Source: Chlorella sorokiniana
Taxonomy: Eukaryota > Chlorophyta > Trebouxiophyceae > Chlorellales > Chlorellaceae
Reading direction: 5' to 3'
DNA length: 64,000 nucleotides
Assembly (NCBI GenBank): GCA_025917655.1
Contig: CP084620.1
Location: 2,232,001 to 2,296,000, forward strand
Shown: piece by piece, positions 57,130-64,000 of the stretch
How the letters are laid out: each line of letters begins with the position of its first letter
Numbering within the stretch: position 1 is the stretch's first letter
Program-made: the position numbers and the translations under genes
The notes under the pieces: generated by a model
Told to the model about the DNA's origin: nothing
Seen by the model: the letters and a program-made list of their open reading frames with translations, nothing else
Databases searched by the model: none

Positions 57130-57550
57130 TGTTGAGATGAAGGCGCTCAAGTAGGGCTGGAGGTTACAAGAGGAGGCTGCCCATGAGAAAAGCTGAAAGA
57201 AAAGGATGGAATGGTAGCGAATGGGGGCGAGAGGCCTATTAAGTAGGCCGCACAGCACTATTTGGTGAGCCCGTAGTGAGCCCCTACACAGGGATTAGGT
57301 AAGCCTCTGGTGAGCCCATACACTAGGATTAGGTGAGCAATGGAAGCTTCTGGAAGGAAGTCCGTAGAAGCTTCGAGAAGGTTCGAGAAGCTTCTAGAAG
57401 CGGACGCACAGAAGTGTGTAGAAGCTTCCGGAATGTTCTGGAAGTTTCTGGAAGCTTGTAGAAGAACGCACGGGGAAGCTTCTAGAACGTTCCAAAGAGG
57501 TCGCTAGATGAAAGGCAGGCAAGTAGCGGACCGGACAAGCTTATTTAACA
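57130..57550 (-). repeat. Copia-A LTR 4 (5' LTR of copy 3)
   Basis: 421 bp, essentially identical to LTRs 2 and 3; followed by the CTCTG target duplication. Confidence 0.9.
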
Positions 57551-59695
57551 CTCTGCCCCAAGCACACAACCACTCGCAGCGCCACGCACCGCAATCGCTC
57601 TTGTGCACCGCCGCGGTGCCCCCTTGAAATGGTTCAGGCACGGCTTTGCACCAAAGACCGTGGTCAAGTGGGCTTGGATGGCATCCGACCAGCTCTGCCC
57701 CAAGCACACAACCACTCGCAGCGCCACGCACCGCAATCGCTCTTGCGCACCGCCGTGGTGCCCCCTTGGAATGGTTCAGGCACGGCTTTGCACCAAAGAC
57801 CGTGGTCAAGTGGGCTTGGATGGCATCCGACCAGCTCTGCCCCATGCGCGCGGCCACTCGCAGAGCCACGCACCGCAATCGCTCTTGCGCACCGCCGTGG
57901 TGCCCCCTTGCGATGGTTCAGGCACGGCTTTGCACCAAAGACCGTGGTCAAGTGGGCTTGGATGGCATCCGACCAGCTCTGCCCCATGCGCGCGGCCACT
58001 CGCAGCGCCACGCACCGCAATCGCTCTTGCGCACCGCCGTGGTGCCCCCTTGCGATGGTTCAGGCACGGCTTTGCACCAAAGACCGTGGTCAAGTGGGCT
58101 TGGATGGCATCCGACCAGCTCTGCCCCATGCGCGCGGCCACTCGCAGCGCCACGCACCGCAATCGCTCTTGCGCACCGCCGCGGTGCCCCCTTGAAATGG
58201 TTCAGGCACGGCTTTGCACCAAAGACCGTGGTCAAGTGGGCTTGGATGGCATCCGACCAGCTCTGCCCCAAGCACACAACCACTCGCAGCGCCACGCACC
58301 GCAATCGCTCTTGCGCACCGCCGCGGTGCCCCCTTGAAATGGTTCAGGCACGGCTTTGCACCAAAGACCGTGGTCAAGTGGGCTTGGATGGCATCCGACC
58401 AGCTCTGCCCCATGCGCGCGGCCCACTGCAGCGCCACGCACCGCAATCGCTCTTGCGCACCGCCGTGGTGCCCCCTTGGAATGGTTCAGGCACGGCTTTG
58501 CACCAAAGACCGTGGTCAAGTGGGCTTGGATGGCATCCGACCAGCTCTGCCCCATGCGCGCGGCCACTCGCAGCGCCACGCACCGCAATCGCTCTTGCGC
58601 ACCGCCGTGGTGCCCCCTTGAAATGGTTCAGGCACGGCTTTGCACCAAAGACCGTGGTCAAGTGGGCTTGGATGGCATCCGACCAGCTCTGCCCCAAGCA
58701 CACAACCACTCGCAGCGCCACGCACCGCAATCGCTCTTGTGCACCGCCGCGGTGCCCCCTTGAAATGGTTCAGGCACGGCTTTGCACCAAAGACCGTGGT
58801 CAAGTGGGCTTGGATGGCATCCGACCAGCTCTGCCCCATGCGCGCGGCCACTCGCAGCGCCACGCACCGCATCGCTCTTGCGCACCGCCGCGGTGCCCCC
58901 TTGAAATGGTTCAGGCACGGCTTTGCACCAAAGACCGTGGTCAAGTGGGCTTGGATGGCATCCGACCAGCTCTGCCCCAAGCACACAACCACTCGCAGCG
59001 CCACGCACCGCAATCGCTCTTGTGCACCGCCGCGGTGCCCCCTTGAAATGGTTCAGGCACGGCTTTGCACCAAAGACCGTGGTCAAGTGGGCTTGGATGG
59101 CATCCGACCAGCTCTGCCCCAAGCACACAACCACTCGCAGCGCCACGCACCGCAATCGCTCTTGTGCACCGCCGCGGTGCCCCCTTGAAATGGTTCAGGC
59201 ACGGCTTTGCACCAAAGACCGTGGTCAAGTGGGCTTGGATGGCATCCGACCAGCTCTGCCCCATGCGCGCGGCCACTCGCAGCGCCACGCACCGCAATCG
59301 CTCTTGCGCACCGCCGTGGTGCCCCCTTGGAATGGTTCAGGCACGGCTTTGCACCAAAGACCGTGGTCAAGTGGGCTTGGATGGCATCCGACCAGCTCTG
59401 CCCCATGCGCGCGGCCACTCGCAGCGCCACGCACCGCAATCGCTCTTGCGCACCGCCGTGGTGCCCCTTGGAATGGTTCAGGCACGGCTTTGCACCAAAG
59501 ACCGTGGTCAAGTGGGCTTGGATGGCATCCGACCAGCTCTGCCCCATGCGCGCGGCCACTCGCAGCGCCACGCACCGCATCGCTCTTGCGCACCGCCGCG
59601 GTGCCCCCTTGCGATGGTTCAGGCACGGCTTTGCACCAAAGACCGTGGTCAAGTGGGCTTGGATGGCATCCGACCGGCTCTGCCCCATGCACACA
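57551..59695 (+). repeat. 142-bp satellite array 5 (about 15 units)
   Basis: The longest array. Units alternate irregularly between the AAGCACACAACC and ATGCGCGCGGCC variants, most with CCCCCTTGAAATGG or CCCCCTTGGAATGG joins. With 34832-34941 it formed one array before the Copia insertion. It ends in an altered unit (CCATGCACACAATC) joined to LINE sequence. Confidence 0.9.
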
Positions 59696-60368
59696 ATCAA
59701 AAGTGGGTCAGTCGTTGAGGGAGGTGATGCCGCAGACGAACGCTCCACTCGGGGCCGTGGCCGCCGCCGCGCCGCCGTGTTGAGGTCCGCGGTCAGGTTA
59801 ACAGGGCACGCCGCGAGGTGCAGCGTCAATTGCGCTCTGCGGGCCCCGAGTCTCACGCCTATAGTCAGGCTGCCAAGGAATACCGTCGCCTTGCTGCTCG
59901 TATGAAGCGTGAGCGGACAAAAGGGGCTTTGGCTGTCAAGCTTGCCAATGCGTCCCATTCTTGTCTGCTGGCTTCGGCCGCAACAGGATGGGCCCGTTTG
60001 CGTCTGAGTTGCATGGGCCCTTCTTTCTTGCCTTTTCTGACTCTTTCACAGCTTTGCCTTGCTTTGCATCCTTGCCATCATGCTTTGCGTGCATGCTTGC
60101 TTGCCATCCCGTGTGCTTGCTGCATCTTGCATTTTCACCTCGACGCGATGGGGGTGCGCGGGCCCGGGCTTTGACTCCCCGCGCGCCGCTTGCCCGATGA
60201 GTTCCCGGTTTCGAGGGCCAGCCCGTTCTCGTCTGTTGGCTTCGGGCCGCAAACAGGGATGGGCCCGTTTGCGTCTCGAGTTGCATGGGCCCTATGCCCC
60301 GCTCCGCGACGGACAGTGATTGTCCCGAAGGCAGACGTTAAACCAGTGTAACACAACATAATAACAAC
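59696..60368 (+). mobile_element. rearranged L-b: linker-region piece joined to 3' UTR and tail
   Basis: 59760-59950 encodes a basic helical stretch (RREVQRQLRSAGPESHAYSQ, then YRRLAARMKRER) like the segment between endonuclease and RT in LINE ORF2. It jumps directly into the L-b 3' UTR, ending GGCAGACGTTA and TAACACAACATAATAAC. The block GATGGGCCCGTTTGCGTCT occurs twice (about 59990 and 60260), so the 3' UTR is partly duplicated. The RT is deleted. Confidence 0.55.
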
Positions 60369-60671
60369 CGTAACTTCTTTCTGAATCCAAAAGCAAGTGA
60401 ACAAGGCGCCCCCTTGCCCGTGTGGCTCCATCGGCGTGCGCAACACGAAAAGCGGTCAGCGGTCGGGTGGTTCATGTTAAAAGCGCCAACCCGGAGGTTA
60501 ATTAGTATGTGCCCATTTGTGGTGCCATATAGGGACGTTGATCGTATTCCAACACTCCCCCGAGCAACGTTCCGTATGCTCGCTTCGTACCTAACCACGT
60601 TCGTGAAGAAGTGTGGCCGCTCCCCCGCTTCCGAGTGGAGAAACGTTTACGGGCCGGAAACCTGGATGTCC
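60369..60671. other. unassigned spacer with one end of an inverted repeat
   Basis: No gene recognised. 60517-60557 (TTTGTGGTGCCATATAGGGA ... ATTCCAACAC) recurs inverted at 63964-64000. The rest matches nothing else in the window. Confidence 0.5.
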
Positions 60672-60732
60672 CGTGATGGGAATCGAACCCACGATCTGTG
60701 GGTGTATGTGACAAACGCGCCCATCTAGCGCA
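60672..60732 (-). tRNA. degenerate tRNA-like sequence (pseudo-tRNA), low confidence
   Basis: The minus strand has a D-arm-like GCGCTAGATGGGCGC, a perfect B-box GGTTCGATTCC with T-stem GTGGG/CCCAT, and a 3' acceptor-like CACGGGA. The 5' acceptor strand does not pair and the anticodon loop would be 11 bases, so it is not a functional tRNA. It begins where a Copia primer site ends. Confidence 0.3.
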
Positions 60733-60747
60733 TTGGGGCCCATAACC
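60733..60747 (-). promoter_or_regulatory. Copia-B-type primer-binding site next to a lone LTR side
   Basis: Sense GGTTATGGGCCCCAA, abutting the LTR at 60748, as in Copia-B. The internal region expected to its left is absent, replaced by the tRNA-like sequence. Confidence 0.6.
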
Positions 60748-61098
60748 TGTTAGATGGAGGTAGTTACAAAGAGCGCAAGAGTATGAAAGAGGGCGCAGAA
60801 TGGCGCTAAATAGGCTGGAGCAAAGACAATGCTACTATTGGCATTATTCCGGCATATGCGGGGTAGTGTTTGTGGTAGTGGCATGACGGCGGGGCTCACG
60901 TGCACGAAATGCATGGCATGGGGGTCAATCAACTTAGAATAAAGTGGGAAAGCATAATCGAAGGGTGTCTCGAGCATATTAGGCGGGTCAAGCTCATGCA
61001 TGACGAAAGGGTGTCCACGGCGGCGCTCGCCACGTGGCAGCGGGGGAGATGTCTTTGCGGTGTGCAGGCTGGACATGTGGCTCACCCACATCTCAACA
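60748..61098 (-). repeat. LTR of the second Copia-B copy
   Basis: 351 bp, similar to 40306-40658 but with scattered differences. It has a primer site on its left and a polypurine tract on its right, as an LTR shared between two tandem elements would. Confidence 0.8.
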
Positions 61099-63963
61099 CT
61101 CCCACGCAGCCGCACACGGGCCGCACTCAGCGATGCCCATAGCTGCGCGCGGGCAAGACTTGAACTTGTTGGTGGGCACGGGCTTGGTCGGGATGTCGCA
61201 ACCATGGCATCGGTGGGGATGTAGCTGAAGTTGACTTCGCCACGGATGACGCGCTCGCGTGCAAAGTGGTGGATGATGTCGATGTGCTTGGAGCGAAGGG
61301 AGATGACTGGATTCTTCAGCATGTGAATGGCTGATTGGCTGTCTCGACTTGATGTCGATGCGGGCGATGTGCGTGTCCAGTCGGCGAAGAGCTTGCGCAG
61401 CCACGGTGCTTCCTTGACGGCGGAGGCGGCCGCCATGTACTCAGCTTCGTAGTAGATGAGGCGACGGTGGGTTGCGGCGTGAGCTCCAGGTGATGGCGCC
61501 GTTCTTGAAGGTGAAGACGTAGCCGGTGGTGGAGCGGCGGGTGTCGATGTCGCCAGCATGGTTGGCGTCGCAAAGAGGCGTCGAGGGTAGCGTTGGACGG
61601 GCTGAAGATGATGCCGTAGTCGGGGTACCAGCCGAGGTAGCAAGCACATGCTTGGCTGCAGTCCAAGTGGGAGGTGGTGGGCTTGGACATGTAGCGGGCC
61701 AGCGCTCCCACGGCTTGGGCGATATCGGGTCTGGTGCGGGATGCCAGGTACATGAGGGAGCCGATGAGTGTGGAGTAGGGGTGCTCGAGATGTCCGGTGG
61801 GTCTCCGTCGGCGGTGAGCTTGAAGGCGATGCTTGAGGGTGTGTCGAAAGGCTTGGACTTGTCCATGCCGAACTTGGACAGCAGGTCGGTGGTGTGACGG
61901 GTCTGGGTCAGCTTGATGGTCTTGGAGGCGCGGTCTCGCATGATGTCGATGCCCGGGAAGGGAGGAGGCCGGGCCTGTGTCGCGGGTGTCGAAGGCGGTG
62001 GCTATCTCGCTTCTTGATGGAGCTCAGCATGGATGTGTCGGCGGTGATGACCAGGATGTCGTCGACGTAGATGAGCAGGTAGACTGGTGGAGAGGACAGC
62101 TTGATGAAGAGGCCTGGGTCGGCGGCTGACTCGGTGAAGCCCATGGACTCGATCTCGGTCTTCGTGGTGCGATGCCGGCTCGAGAAGCTTGCTTGAGTCC
62201 ATAGAGGGCCTTGTTCGGCTTGCATGCTTGGTCATGGTTGCCGTTGTGGTAGCCAGGAGGTTGCCGAATGTAGACGTCTTCGTCCGGCTTGCCGTTGAGG
62301 AAGGCGGTCTTGATGTCCACTGGTGAATCTCTAGGTCCAGGTCGGCAAAGAATGGCCAACACGGTGCGCAGTGGTGGAGTACTTGGAGACAGTGCAAACA
62401 CTTGGTCGTAGTCGATGCCTTCGCGTTGGTGGAAGCCTTTGACGACGAGGCGGGCCTTGTAGCGCTCGATGTTGCCGTTGGCGTCGCGCTTCTCCTTGTA
62501 GACCCACTTGATCGGAATGGGCTTGACGCCGGGAGGTGTAGGTTGCGGTGGTCCAGTGTTGTTGGCGGCCGTGGAAGCGATCTCCTCGTCCATGGCGGAG
62601 CGCCAAAGGTCGGCGTTGGGAGATTGCGGTGGCTTCCTCCGTGGTGGTAGGCTCACCTGTTGCGGTGGCGATGTTGATGGTGGCTCGAGAGGTGATGCGG
62701 TATGCGTCGTCCCGCCACCGGGCTGGCTGGGCGGCGCGCGCAGCCAAGACGCTCGGTGCGCCGCAGTGGCGATGGGAGGAGAAGGTGGGTCTTCAGGCTC
62801 GGCTGGTGCTCCCACGGACTCGGTGTCGCCGGTGTCATCGTTGTCGATGAGGGAAATGGTCTCGGCGGGATGGGCTTGGGCAGGTTGGAGCTGGCCTCAT
62901 TGAAGGTGACATCGCGGGCCGATGACGATGGAGCCGTTGTCCGGCCAGATCTTGTAGCCTTTGGTGTTGGTGGGGTAGCCGATGAAGCGGCCGGGCTCGC
63001 TAACCGCATCGAGCTTGGAGCGTAGTCTTTGTTGGAATGTGGGCGTAGGCACGGGCGCCAAAGATGCGCAGTGGGAGAGGTCGGGCTTGGTGCCGTGAAG
63101 CATCTCGTAGGGGGTGACGTCTTGGGCAGATGTTGGCGAGCGGTTGCGCAAGTAGTTGGCGGTGACGATGGCTTCGGCCCAAAGATGCTTGGGCAGGTTG
63201 TACTCGGCCGCATGGGGCGCGCCTTGTCCAGCGGGGTGCGGTTGAGACGCTCGGCCTTGCCGTTTTGCTTGGGCGTGTAGGAGACGGTGGTCTCGACCGG
63301 ATGCCCTTGGACTTGTAGAAGGTGTCCGGTCGTTGTTGATGAACTCGCCGCCGTTGTCGAGCGGATGCGCTTGACGGTGTGGCCGGTCCGACGCTCCAGC
63401 CGGAGTTGACGGTGGTCTTCGGGAAGTCGGCGGCGTCGGACTTGCGGCGCAAGGGAGCGATGTGAGAGTAGCCGTGTGTAGTCATCCAGATGGTCATGAA
63501 GTACTGTGCCGCCACCGTGGGAGGGGACCGGCATGGGACCGCAGAGGTCGGTGTGCAGCAGCTCCAGAGGCTTGTGGGTGAAGGAGGTGGAGGCGTTGAA
63601 CGGTTGGCGATGTTGCTTGCCCCCAGGTGCGGCGTCGTGTGTGTCCGCGCCGGTGGCTTTGAAGTCGAGGGGTCGATGCCGATGCCGGTGGCCATGGTGG
63701 TGAGCTTGGCCAGGTTGTCGTAGCCGAGGTGGCCGAGGCGGCGGTGCCACACGGAGTTGGGTGTGTGGGCGCGTGCGCGTAGGCGATGGTGAGGGCGTAG
63801 GCGGCGGAGCCCGGCTCGAGGCGGCGGGCCGGCCAGTGGTAGGTGTTCTTCGGTGGCGTCGGTGTAGCCGTAGGCAATCATGTGGTTGCCCATGGAGATC
63901 CGCGGCCGGTGCGGTCAAAGGAGAAGCCGATGCCTTTTCGGGTGGCTCGGTTGACGGACGGTG
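61099..63963 (-). mobile_element. second Copia-B copy, heavily broken and truncated
   Basis: Fossil. RNase H, RT (YVDDILVIT near 62.07 kb) and integrase parts follow in order up to about 63.96 kb, where the copy stops short of protease and gag. Dozens of small breaks relative to 40659-43530. Most cluster at CAG/CTG sites, so part of the damage may be sequencing error rather than age. Confidence 0.8.
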
Positions 63964-64000
63964 TTGGAATACGATCAACGTCCCTATATGGCACCACAAA
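63964..64000. repeat. inverted copy of 60517-60557 at the window edge
   Basis: GTGTTGGAATACGATCAACG through ATGGCACCACAAA is the reverse complement of the 60.5-kb sequence. It continues beyond the window. Confidence 0.85.

Larger units (their letters stand above)
34942..57550 (-). mobile_element. Copia-A tandem array: three elements sharing four LTRs
   Basis: The 22.6-kb block starts TGTTGAGATG and ends TTATTTAACA, with one CTCTG target duplication at its outer ends. Order: LTR, copy 1 (with nested Copia-B), LTR, copy 2, LTR, copy 3, LTR. Only the outer ends carry target duplications, so copies 2 and 3 arose by recombination between LTRs or during one insertion. Near-identity of LTRs and internals implies a very recent origin. 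Confidence 0.85.

Noticed and set aside
57646-59046. Long open frames (up to 466 codons) through the 142-bp arrays on both strands
   Set aside because: They recur with 142-bp offsets in all frames and strands, a by-product of GC-rich tandem units with few stops. No domain, composition or start context supports a protein.
60672-60732. A functional tRNA gene
   Set aside because: The acceptor strands do not pair and the anticodon loop is oversized; only the B-box and T-arm are good. Kept as a low-confidence tRNA-like feature.
60517-64000. A DNA transposon defined by terminal inverted repeats
   Set aside because: The interior is a truncated Copia copy, no transposase is present, no target duplication can be seen at the window edge, and an assembly fold-back is equally likely.

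Overview
The window looks like nuclear DNA of a green alga, probably a Chlorella-like trebouxiophyte. This is inferred from GC-rich multi-exon genes with short GT-AG introns, plant-type SKI3 and SDR proteins, and abundant LINE-like and Copia-type retroelements. It falls into a gene-rich left fifth and a repeat-packed remainder.

1-13.8 kb holds four host genes. These are the 3' part of a SKI3 (TTC37-like) TPR scaffold gene (+), a convergent DHRSX-like short-chain dehydrogenase (-), an OsmC-domain gene (-) with a possible C-terminal extension, and, divergent from it, a complete anaphase-promoting-complex subunit 2 gene (+). They do not form a pathway; they are ordinary neighbouring housekeeping genes. 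Four frame breaks in three of them sit at G/C homopolymers that look one base short, which points to long-read assembly error rather than gene decay.

13.8-34.9 kb is a nest of non-LTR retroposons and a 142-bp satellite. I use working names: L-a is a poly(A)-tailed family, L-b a LINE with a (TAACA)n tail, and L-c a LINE with a visible reverse-transcriptase domain. Three tandem copies of a ~4.55-kb composite unit (18.1-31.7 kb) lie between inverted arms (about 14.6-16.9 and 30.2-32.75 kb). Each unit carries an interrupted L-b, an L-a, a Copia solo LTR, a heat-shock-element-rich module and a 142-bp array.

34.9-57.6 kb is a 22.6-kb Copia array inserted as one event (5-bp target duplication CTCTG) into a 142-bp array. 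It has three nearly identical Copia-A elements sharing four LTRs. All three carry the same two L-a insertions, and one also contains a younger Copia-B. The Copia-A LTRs hold long phased arrays of nGAAn units (heat-shock elements). Between pol and the 3' LTR lies an extra coiled-coil ORF with its own HSE-rich, TATA-like upstream region. A related HSE module borders the satellite arrays elsewhere. This is the best candidate for an undescribed system: an algal heat-responsive Copia family, comparable in logic to Arabidopsis ONSEN.

57.6-64 kb holds the rest of that satellite array, a rearranged L-b piece, a tRNA-like sequence, and a heavily broken second Copia-B copy. That copy ends against an inverted copy of sequence from 60.5 kb.
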